A stretch of DNA of 6,894 nt, taken from assembly GCA_910588595.1 (NCBI GenBank), contig CAJUQU010000220.1, positions 1 to 6,894 on the forward strand, read 5' to 3'. Source of the stretch: an uncultured Lachnospiraceae bacterium (lineage in GTDB: Bacteria; Bacillota_A; Clostridia; Lachnospirales; Lachnospiraceae). The notes beneath the pieces are model-generated. The model was not told where the DNA came from and ran no database searches. It saw only the letters and a program-made list of their open reading frames with translations. The translations under genes and the position numbers were made by a program. Within the stretch, counting starts at the first letter, position 1. Each line of letters opens with the position of its first letter. Below, in pieces: positions 1 through 6,488 of this stretch.

Positions 1-1914
1 AGGCTGATGCTATCCGTGCTGATCTGCGGGATCTTCAACGCCCTGACACCTTATGTGGAGATCTGGCTGTTGGCGCGCCTGATCGACGAGATCGCCGGAG
101 GGCGCGATCCACAGGCACTCACCGCGTATGCGCTGGCTCTGACAAGCACCTCCGCCGTACTTTCACTGCTCTGCGCAGGACTGACCCGATGGAAGAATGT
201 GCAGACAGCCTGTCTCTGGCATATCCAGAACAAAGTGTTTGCAAAAAAGCTGCTGTCATTGGATTTTGCAGATGTGGAAGACTGCCATGTGCAGGAACTC
301 CGTTCCAGAATATGGCAGAATACAGACTCCGGGGGCTGGGGGCTGTACAAGCTGATCGAATGTCTTGATGCCGTCATCCGGTCAGTCCTGTCCATGATCA
401 GTGCAATTGTATTGACCGCGTCGCTGTTTATACTGCCAGTCACAGCAGATACCGGATTTTTGACGATACTCAACCATCCCGTTTTTGTCCTGCTCATGGC
501 TGTGATCATGCTCGGCGTCACACTTGCCGCCCCCCTGCTGGCTGTCAGATCCGGTTCATACTGGGTAACATATGCAGATGAAAACCAGTTGGGCAACCGG
601 CTCTTTGGCTTCTGGCTCGGCAGTCTCGGAAATGACCGCTCAAAAGCACTGGATGTGCGGATCTACCGCCAGGATATCCTGAGCCGAAACCATCTGAAAA
701 GATACAATCCCTTTGTTCCCACCGCAAAGCTGCCAAGAGCGGCAAGGGGACCTATGGGGGCATACCAGGCGCTGTCCGGGGCTGTGTCACAGCTGTTTGT
801 GGGAGCGGCATATATCTATGTCTGCCTGAAAGCGCTGGGAGGCGCTTTCGGTGTTGGTTCTATTGTGCAGTATGTGAGCGCCCTGATCGCATTATCCGGC
901 GGACTGTCCACACTGATCAAGGCGTTGGGCGATCTGAAAAACAATACCGCTTTTCTGCGCACCGTGTTTGAATTTTTAGATATACCGAACAAAATGACAC
1001 AGGGAGATCTGGGTGTACCGACGAAGGAGTACGAATTCGAATTTCGCAATGTTTCTTATAGATATCCTAATCAGGAGGAGTACGCGCTGCGCAATGTATC
1101 GATGACGTTCCGCGCAGGACAGTGGCTTGCTGTTGTGGGCACGAACGGAAGCGGAAAGACCACTTTTATCAAACTGCTGTGCCGTCTGTATGATCCGACC
1201 GAGGGCGTGATCCTGCTGAACGGAACTGACATACGAAAATATGATCATCAGGCATATATGAAATTGTTCTCTGTTGTGTTTCAGGATTTCAGGCTGCTCT
1301 CATTTGGGCTGGGGCAAAATGTTGCGGGCAGCATGAATGTCGATATTCACAGTGCCGAACAGTGCCTGCGCGATGCCGGTTTCGGAATGCGCCTCGACAA
1401 GCTGCCGCAGGGACTTTCGACGACACTGTATAAAGATTTTGATGCGCAGGGCATCGACATCTCCGGCGGGGAGGCGCAGAAGATCGCACTGGCGAGGGCT
1501 TTATATAAAGACGCGTCCTTCGTGATCCTCGACGAGCCCACGGCGGCGCTCGATCCGGTTGCGGAGTTCGAGGTCTATGACAGCATGAACCAAATGACAC
1601 GGGAAAAGTCGACCCTGTTCATCTCCCACCGGCTCTCCTCCTGCCGCTTCTGCGATGATATCGCCGTTTTTCATGAAGGAAAACTGATCCAGCGCGGCAG
1701 TCACGATGTGCTGGTGCGCGACCGGTCCGGAATGTACTACAGACTGTGGCAGTGCCGTCAAGCGCCAGACGGCAGGCATCGCTTTTATGATCCTCAAACT
1801 TCACAAGCAGCCAGACATGATACCTGCCCGCCTTTTCGACACAGATCTTATAGTGCATCGCCGGCGCCTGTTCCGCCCTCTCCCAGAACAGATTTTTGCC
1901 CTCGATCATCATAG
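1..1914 (+). CDS. ABC exporter half-transporter (permease + ATPase), partial at 5' end, truncated at 3' end
   Basis: Fused membrane and ATP-binding half-transporter that would work as a dimer in the cytoplasmic membrane, probably exporting an unknown substrate. Numbering from the ATG at 7, hydrophobic stretches lie near residues 1-22, 40-58, 120-147, 158-180, 255-277 and 285-306, fitting a six-helix domain. The ATPase domain follows: Walker A GTNGSGKTT (378-386, Lys384), Q-loop Gln426, signature ISGGEAQK (485-492), Walker B VILDEP (Asp509, Glu510) and H-loop His541. The frame is open to base 1, and the family usually has some 20-30 more residues before this point, so the real start is probably outside the window. 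Family-like sequence stops at Leu-Trp-Gln (residue 582, base 1752). The remaining 53 residues to the stop at 1914 are antisense of the GH115 gene and not genuine protein. No frameshift was seen. Such half-transporters often come as adjacent pairs; a partner would lie to the left. Class assignment is secure, substrate unknown. Confidence 0.93.
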   Translation, partial: RLMLSVLICGIFNALTPYVEIWLLARLIDEIAGGRDPQALTAYALALTSTSAVLSLLCAGLTRWKNVQTACLWHIQNKVFAKKLLSLDFADVEDCHVQELRSRIWQNTDSGGWGLYKLIECLDAVIRSVLSMISAIVLTASLFILPVTADTGFLTILNHPVFVLLMAVIMLGVTLAAPLLAVRSGSYWVTYADENQLGNRLFGFWLGSLGNDRSKALDVRIYRQDILSRNHLKRYNPFVPTAKLPRAARGPMGAYQALSGAVSQLFVGAAYIYVCLKALGGAFGVGSIVQYVSALIALSGGLSTLIKALGDLKNNTAFLRTVFEFLDIPNKMTQGDLGVPTKEYEFEFRNVSYRYPNQEEYALRNVSMTFRAGQWLAVVGTNGSGKTTFIKLLCRLYDPTEGVILLNGTDIRKYDHQAYMKLFSVVFQDFRLLSFGLGQNVAGSMNVDIHSAEQCLRDAGFGMRLDKLPQGLSTTLYKDFDAQGIDISGGEAQKIALARALYKDASFVILDEPTAALDPVAEFEVYDSMNQMTREKSTLFISHRLSSCRFCDDIAVFHEGKLIQRGSHDVLVRDRSGMYYRLWQCRQAPDGRHRFYDPQTSQAARHDTCPPFRHRSYSASPAPVPPSPRTDFCPRSS

Positions 1915-4426
1915 CCATACCGGTCCGCCCGTCCGTCTCGGACTGTGTGTGCGTCCACAGGATATTGTTGTCGCACAATCCCGGTGTCAGATAGGCATAC
2001 GGAGAATTTTCAAGCGCATACTCCGCCCCTATCGCGATCCTGCCGCCCTGTGCCGCAAAATATCCCTCCCCGAACAGGTCAAACACATTCTTGTATCCCT
2101 TCGCGTCCGCCAGATATTTAGCCTTTCCAAGCCGCGCCTGCTGTACCTCGTCGCTCCTGACATACAGCCGGTCCGTTTTCCAGAACGATGTGTCCGCATA
2201 CAATACCGGTAACAGCGGAACCGCCTCCGGCGTTGACTGATATATTGCCGCCTCGCTCTCCTGGATCTGAAAAAGCGCCCTGCTGTCATATATCTCCTCA
2301 ATCTGCTCATCCGTGGAGCGCACACGCGGTCCTATATTGGACGGCTTTTTGTCCTGCGTGTATATGACCATCTTGGTCAATATCACATACCGGTCGACTG
2401 CATACACTTTCAGAACATGATACCCGCTCACGAGATACGGCAGCCACAGACAAAGCTTTTCCCCGTCGTTCATGACAGCTTCGTCCCATCCGCCTCTCCA
2501 CTCGTCCGTGATATCCGATTCCACAACGACGGGCGGATCGTTGTCCACACCCACCGCAAACCGTATGCGCCCAGTGGGATTCATTGTCAGGAAACGATAG
2601 ATCTCCAGCAAAAATGTGCCGTGGCTCTGCACACAAAACAGATATTCCACACAGGGCATTTCCCTGACTGCTCCCTTGTCAGAAGGCTCACCGGCAACAA
2701 ACGCCTCCACGGCACCGCCGCAGCACCTTCCCAAACCGGGTATGACCCGCCATCTTCCATCCGGTGTATCTGCTGCGCGCAGATACCTGTCAGCAGGTAT
2801 GGATATACAGCCGTCCGCCTCCATGAAGCAGTCCTGCCCGCAGGGAACTTCCATCTCATTTTTTCTCGCGCTCACAGCGATCCTTATCTCCTCGCCAAAG
2901 GCTCCCCTGACCAGTAGTTCGTCACATCTTCCCTCCGCAAACACAGCCGTTTCACACCCGCTTTTGATTCTGACCCGGACTCTCTCCTCTGCCTGCACGA
3001 ATCCTTTTTCCTTGTCCGCTTCCAGCCACGCCGGCAGAACCAGCTCATAACGGACACTGCCATATCCCTGATTGTAGATGTCCACAAGCTTTTCCCGCTG
3101 CCCATATGCCCAGAACTCGACCTCACTCTCGGGCGCCACTGCCAGAAGCCCAGGCTCTGCTATGCGCAGCGCCGGCTTTCCAGCGGGGTACAGCACTGTC
3201 GGCGGCGGAGAAAAACTTTCAGGCGTCAGGATCCCCTCCCATTTCCCGCCACAGATCTCATGGTTGTAGCGATACAGCATCCGCCGTTTCCGGTCATCCA
3301 TCTCCCTGGAAAAGTCCACATACGCATCCGCCGCCTGCATCGCACCGCGCTCGTAGCACAGCCTGCTCCTGTCCGCACAGTAAAACGAAGCATTGATATA
3401 CCATGCCGCATGAACCTTCATCAATATCATCTGGAAAAAGGCGTCCTGCTCCTCCCTCGGAAGCGAGAGCGCGATCGCATTGGCGCGGTCAAAGACCGCC
3501 CTCAACCGGTTCAGCCTCCACCAGCCCTCATCCCCGTATGCTGTCTGTGAAAATTTGCCCGACTGCATGTGCTCTAGCTTGCAGACATTTGTCAGCTGGG
3601 CAAACCCATTGTATAATTCCGACACCTCACTTCCGTGACCGCCGGAAAAATTGCGGTTCATCCAGTCGCACACAAAAGAATCCGCATTCTTTGTACTGCC
3701 GTCCGCCCTGCCTGCTTCCCAGCCATAGCGCAGGAAAAATTCCGTGTCCAGCTCATTGGGTTTCAGCGCTCCCACATTCAGCACCCACATCCTGCGAATG
3801 CCCGACTCCCAGCATTTCTTTAACTCGTTTCCGGTCTGTGCCAGCGGGATCGAATTGAAAAACAGGTAACTCATGCCTGGCGCCGCCCAGTAAGATGCGT
3901 GATAATACAGCCCGTGCCCGCCTTTTCTTCTCCGCTCTCCATCATTCGGGTAGCGGCGCATATATCCAAAGTTGTCATCCACCCAGATCAGCGTCACGTC
4001 CTCCGGTATCGCCAGCCCCTTGTCGTACAGATCCAGCACTTCCTTGTATGGAATAAAAGTCTGCGGCGCATCATTCCCTTCCTTCTCGCCGAGTACGTCC
4101 CGCAATATCTCCCTCTGGTCAGCGATGACCTCCTCAAGCAGCGCGACCTTTTTTGCCGTCTTCTCCTCACCGGTCAAAAGGGGATCCCTGTCGATCATCT
4201 CCGTCACGAACCCGGTGTCATGGATCCCGCGCATGCCGACCGTATAGCATACCTCGTAGCTGCGGTTCATCTCCACGCTCTCCGTCCAATATTCCCGGAT
4301 CACATCCCTGTTGTGTCCCGGGATCGAATAATCGTACTTGATATCTCGATACCCCTTTTGCTCAAGCCACGGCTTCCACTCATTCTGGTTGCTCCGCAGC
4401 AGCATGTCACAGTGGGACGTCCCCAC
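1619..4426 (-). CDS. GH115 fragment 3: barrel, helical region, C-terminal beta domain and truncated extra module
   Basis: Numbered from the GTG at 4426 (internal, not a real start): GTSHCDML (2-9), YTVGMRG (61-67), WVDDNFGYMRRYP (148-160) and WVLNVGALKP (214-223) are GH115 barrel sequence. The helical region spans about 260-400. The C-terminal beta domain begins near EADGCISIPADRY (536-548) with VIPGLGR (561-567) and ends near 700. A further module (about 796-891) with HTQSETDGRTG and YHVWLLVKFEDH resembles a carbohydrate-binding-type beta sandwich; this is inference. Family-like sequence ends at LALDG (891, base 1754), where some 50-80 residues would normally follow. The last 44 residues are antisense of the ABC transporter ATPase domain. 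Confidence 0.87.
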   Translation of the reverse strand: MGTSHCDMLLRSNQNEWKPWLEQKGYRDIKYDYSIPGHNRDVIREYWTESVEMNRSYEVCYTVGMRGIHDTGFVTEMIDRDPLLTGEEKTAKKVALLEEVIADQREILRDVLGEKEGNDAPQTFIPYKEVLDLYDKGLAIPEDVTLIWVDDNFGYMRRYPNDGERRRKGGHGLYYHASYWAAPGMSYLFFNSIPLAQTGNELKKCWESGIRRMWVLNVGALKPNELDTEFFLRYGWEAGRADGSTKNADSFVCDWMNRNFSGGHGSEVSELYNGFAQLTNVCKLEHMQSGKFSQTAYGDEGWWRLNRLRAVFDRANAIALSLPREEQDAFFQMILMKVHAAWYINASFYCADRSRLCYERGAMQAADAYVDFSREMDDRKRRMLYRYNHEICGGKWEGILTPESFSPPPTVLYPAGKPALRIAEPGLLAVAPESEVEFWAYGQREKLVDIYNQGYGSVRYELVLPAWLEADKEKGFVQAEERVRVRIKSGCETAVFAEGRCDELLVRGAFGEEIRIAVSARKNEMEVPCGQDCFMEADGCISIPADRYLRAADTPDGRWRVIPGLGRCCGGAVEAFVAGEPSDKGAVREMPCVEYLFCVQSHGTFLLEIYRFLTMNPTGRIRFAVGVDNDPPVVVESDITDEWRGGWDEAVMNDGEKLCLWLPYLVSGYHVLKVYAVDRYVILTKMVIYTQDKKPSNIGPRVRSTDEQIEEIYDSRALFQIQESEAAIYQSTPEAVPLLPVLYADTSFWKTDRLYVRSDEVQQARLGKAKYLADAKGYKNVFDLFGEGYFAAQGGRIAIGAEYALENSPYAYLTPGLCDNNILWTHTQSETDGRTGMAMMIEGKNLFWERAEQAPAMHYKICVEKAGRYHVWLLVKFEDHKSDACRLALDGTATVCSTFRTGRAPAHRDCRAGSVFLHEKRRYHRRSGRRRAGGR
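1753..1774. repeat. 7-bp perfect inverted repeat at the junction of two truncated genes
   Basis: TGCCGTC at 1753-1759 pairs with GACGGCA at 1768-1774 around an 8-base loop. It sits exactly where ABC-transporter-like sequence ends on the + strand (1752) and GH115-like sequence ends on the - strand (1754). There is no T tract on either side and it lies within coding sequence, so it is not a convincing terminator. The nearby GGCA at 1748-1751 also pairs with TGCC at 1753-1756. It may be a breakpoint microhomology or may be coincidental. Confidence 0.7.
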
Positions 4427-4770
4427 AACGATGCCATCTCGTCCGCAAGCCTTGCGTTTTCCGGGTCGCCGTTAAAATAATTGACGTGCATAGCCGGCCA
4501 GATATAGTTGCCCTTCAATCTGAGGATCAGCTCGAACACTTTCTCATAGGTCTTTGGTCCGATCGTGTCGTCCTTCGTATGTAATTTCGACCACGCCTCC
4601 AGCTCCTCCTCGTCATTCAGGAAGATGCCCCTGTACTGGACATCCGGCCAGTCCGTCTTATGATGATCCGGCGCAAGCGCAAAAAACGCTTTTCTTTTCG
4701 CAGGGACGTCCGCCCAGAAATACCACGGCGAGACACCGATCTGTTCACACAGATCATAGACGCCAAACAC
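4300..4770 (-). CDS. GH115 fragment 2: end of N-domain and beginning of barrel
   Basis: From the GTG at 4770 the frame reads FGVYDLCEQIGVSPWYFWAD and continues through YRGIFLNDEEE and LKGNYIWPAMH, all characteristic of GH115, to ARLADE at base 4438. After that the frame goes off-family until the stop at 4300. The GTG is unlikely to be a real start: no ribosome binding site is evident and homology continues upstream in the neighbouring frame. It overlaps fragment 1 and fragment 3, as expected for frameshifts inside one gene. Confidence 0.85.
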   Translation of the reverse strand: MFGVYDLCEQIGVSPWYFWADVPAKRKAFFALAPDHHKTDWPDVQYRGIFLNDEEELEAWSKLHTKDDTIGPKTYEKVFELILRLKGNYIWPAMHVNYFNGDPENARLADEMASLWGRPTVTCCCGATRMSGSRGLSKRGIEISSTIIRSRDTTGM

Positions 4771-5123
4771 GGCCCCCTTCTGTCCGAGCCGATGATATAT
4801 AGCGTGTCGCCCATCACCTGCTGTGTGTACCCTTCCCAGCGCCTTGCCCCGTCAGCGTCATACAGCTTGGACACGCCGCACTCATGACCGGCAAACACCG
4901 TATTTTTCAGCGTCTCATATCGATCCAGCGTCACGACCACGACAGACTGCTCCCCCTCTGGAATCCCGTCCTCCAGGGCGCCGCACTGCGGCATGCTGCC
5001 ACGCACCTTCCCGATATCGGAGATCAGATCCTGAACTGCCCTTTTTACTGCACTGTCCTCACGCTCGGAATAAATAACCTTTGCTGTCTTATTCTCCTGA
5101 AATAAAATAAACTCCTCTTTCAT
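4617..5123 (-). CDS. GH115 fragment 1: N-terminal domain
   Basis: Residues 1-117 are genuine GH115 N-terminal domain, ending in YIIGSDRRG, the usual sequence just before the Tyr-Asp-Leu helix of these enzymes. Beyond base 4773 the frame leaves the family and continues with about 50 arginine-rich residues antisense-like in character, to a stop at 4617. The charged, soluble beginning (MKEEFILFQENKTAK) has no hydrophobic signal segment. Restoring a sixth G in the run at 4773-4777 joins it directly to the next fragment. Confidence 0.85.
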   Translation of the reverse strand: MKEEFILFQENKTAKVIYSEREDSAVKRAVQDLISDIGKVRGSMPQCGALEDGIPEGEQSVVVVTLDRYETLKNTVFAGHECGVSKLYDADGARRWEGYTQQVMGDTLYIIGSDRRGPCLASMICVNRSVSRRGISGRTSLRKEKRFLRLRRIIIRRTGRMSSTGASS

Positions 5124-5127
5124 TGCG

Positions 5128-5132
5128 CCTCC
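5128..5132 (-). promoter_or_regulatory. Ribosome binding site of the GH115 gene
   Basis: Reading the minus strand, GGAGG is followed by four bases and then the ATG at 5123. It is the only strong purine-rich site near the candidate start and supports MKEEF as the true N-terminus. I found no convincing -35/-10 pair upstream; the 75 bases between it and the tandem repeat show nothing else recognisable. Confidence 0.7.
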
Positions 5133-5197
5133 ATTTGTTCTATGACGATTTTGCTCCCATATCGGTCAGCCCTCATCACACTGTTTTACTAACCTCT

Positions 5198-5362
5198 CTA
5201 TCTCGTAATTCTCTATCTCTCACTTCTCTATCTCACACTTCTCCATCTAATACTTCTCTATCTCTCAGTCCTCTATCTCGCAATTTCCTATCTAACACTT
5301 CTCTATCTCTCAGTCCTCTATCTCGCAATTTCCTATCTCACACTTTTCTATCTCACAGCTGT
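5198..5362. repeat. 15-bp tandem repeat array (minisatellite), 11 units, exact period
   Basis: Eleven consecutive 15-base units fill the array without any spacing slip; minus-strand consensus is AGAAGTGTGAGATAG, with the GAGATAG half best conserved. Units 5-6-7 (5258-5302) and 8-9-10 (5303-5347) form a higher-order 45-bp duplication: units 5 and 8 are identical, 6 and 9 identical, and 7 and 10 differ at two bases. The last part (5313-5362) encodes the C-terminus of the AAA-ATPase gene as CEIEK, CEIGN, CEIED. The stop is TGA in unit 8, replacing a Cys codon. The rest is intergenic, between that gene and GH115. Stops recur in units 2, 4, 5 and 7 in the same frame. A degenerate twelfth unit may precede at 5183-5197. 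Array length probably varies between strains by slippage; this is inference. Confidence 0.93.
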
Positions 5363-6488
5363 GCGGCTTATTCGGATCATTCTTGTCATAGTTCACCCCG
5401 ACAAGCAGGATCTCACCTGCATAGCCCTCAAGTGCCTGTGTGTACTGCCTGTCCTTGATCTGCTGTATCGCGGCGCTGACAGACTTATCGTATTTGAGTT
5501 CGATCACTATTGCGGGCTTATCCGTGTGCGGCAACGGCAGAAAGACGACATCTGCAAAGTCCTTTCCCGCAGGAAACTCCCTCACCAGCTTATAATCCCT
5601 TCTTGCGCTGTAGCACGCCAGCCCGATCGCACACCCCAATGAGTTCTCATCATTATAAGTCAGTATCGACGCGACCTCCGAATGTGTTCTGTCCAGTCCT
5701 TCGGCGACGCGGTCTGCGTGACCGTTTAACGTATCTTCCAGGAGTTTCTCCGAGGTTTGCAGCACATGCATGACCTCTCCCCAGCCGCCGACGCTCATGG
5801 CGTTCTCGAATTCCATGATGATCTCCTTATTCGGTATAAATGCCTCCTCTGTCCCAGCGTCATAGCCAAGATAACCCAAATGGATCAGCAAGGTAAGCAC
5901 ATCATCCTTCACTTCAAAATTGCGCATATCATTCTGAAAACTCCGCGTATTTACTTTTACCCGATCACCGCCAAGCATTTTCACGATATCCGACCGCAGT
6001 CCATTGAAATCCATATCAATATAAGCTTTCAGTGCATCATACGTCTCCGTGGAAGTCCAATAACTGGAAAATTTCTGGCAGCTCATCGACTCCACAATAG
6101 ATTTCGGATTGTAGATATGCTGATACTTTCTGAACATATACCCATCATACCAGTTGCTCGCCTCAGCAAAATCCATGTCGTATTTTCTGCATAACGCTTT
6201 AACCTCATCCTCCGTGAATCCGGTGTACTCCTCCAGCCCCTTCTGATCTGTCATAGAATACTCCCAAAACATATTTAACGCAGAATGTTGTCCGTATTTT
6301 TTTACAGGAAGGATCCCTGTCATGTACGCAAGTGCAATATATGGCTGGTCTTTCAGAAGATTCCGCAGGAAATCAAGATATTGCTTCTGCAACACCTCCG
6401 ACTCCTGCCGCTCACGCATCACACAATCCCATTCATCAAGCAGAACTACAAACTGTCTGCCCGTCCTGACATAGATTTTCCGCAGCAA
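5310..6488 (-). CDS. AAA-ATPase-like fragment: Walker B region and PD-(D/E)XK domain
   Basis: Reads from a TTG at 6488 that is probably not a real start. Numbered from there: LRKIYVRTGRQFVVLLDEWD (2-21) carries the Walker B-like acidic pair, and IALAYMTGILPVKKYG (51-66) and ALNMFWEYSMTD (70-81) are family hallmarks. The C-terminal domain has LTYNDENSLG (276-285), Asp313, Glu330-x-Lys332 and EGYAGEILLVGVNYD (354-368). Family members usually end soon after this with a short Cys-x-Ile-Glu motif; here it is repeated as HSCEIEKCEIGNCEIED before the TGA at 5310. Confidence 0.88.
   Translation of the reverse strand: MLRKIYVRTGRQFVVLLDEWDCVMRERQESEVLQKQYLDFLRNLLKDQPYIALAYMTGILPVKKYGQHSALNMFWEYSMTDQKGLEEYTGFTEDEVKALCRKYDMDFAEASNWYDGYMFRKYQHIYNPKSIVESMSCQKFSSYWTSTETYDALKAYIDMDFNGLRSDIVKMLGGDRVKVNTRSFQNDMRNFEVKDDVLTLLIHLGYLGYDAGTEEAFIPNKEIIMEFENAMSVGGWGEVMHVLQTSEKLLEDTLNGHADRVAEGLDRTHSEVASILTYNDENSLGCAIGLACYSARRDYKLVREFPAGKDFADVVFLPLPHTDKPAIVIELKYDKSVSAAIQQIKDRQYTQALEGYAGEILLVGVNYDKNDPNKPHSCEIEKCEIGNCEIED

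Larger units (their letters stand above)
1619..5123 (-). pseudogene. GH115 family xylan alpha-1,2-glucuronidase, frameshifted twice and truncated at the 3' end
   Basis: GH115 enzymes remove (4-O-methyl)glucuronic acid side chains from xylan. Three consecutive frames read as one GH115 protein of about 1124 codons (5123 down to 1754) if one base is restored in the G run at 4773-4777 and one near 4438. Order of parts, corrected numbering: N-terminal domain (1 to about 160), barrel region with GTSH (235-238) and WVDDNFG (381-387), helical region (about 490-630), GH115 C-terminal beta domain (about 767-923), then an extra module (about 1029-1124) cut off after Leu-Asp-Gly. Bases 1619-1753 are antisense of the ABC transporter. 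The start at 5123 is chosen for its ribosome binding site and family-like beginning. There is no signal peptide, so I infer action on imported xylo-oligosaccharides in the cytoplasm. It may be a dead gene or an intact one carrying sequencing errors. Family call is firm from GSDRRG, IGVSPWYFWADVP, GMRG and WVDDNFG. Confidence 0.88.

Noticed and set aside
1753..1774. Intrinsic terminator between the convergent genes
   Set aside because: Short stem, no T tract on either strand, and it lies in coding sequence of the GH115 gene.
1706..2212. Plus-strand open frame spanning the junction
   Set aside because: Antisense to GH115 and out of frame with the ABC transporter; composition is typical of a shadow frame.
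3899..4480. Plus-strand open frame of 193 codons, hydrophobic in places
   Set aside because: It lies wholly antisense to the conserved GH115 barrel and has no recognisable protein features.
5140..5185. Sigma-70-type promoter for GH115 (minus strand CTGACC ... CATAGA)
   Set aside because: Only weak matches to both boxes, no better than chance for a region of this length.
5198..5362. CRISPR array
   Set aside because: Units are 15 bases back to back with no spacers, and no cas genes are present.
5123..5458. Plus-strand open frame with Ser-Leu-Ser pentapeptide repeats across the minisatellite
   Set aside because: It starts inside the GH115 start region, has no ribosome binding site, and its repeats are just the other strand of the 15-bp array; its end is antisense of the ATPase gene.
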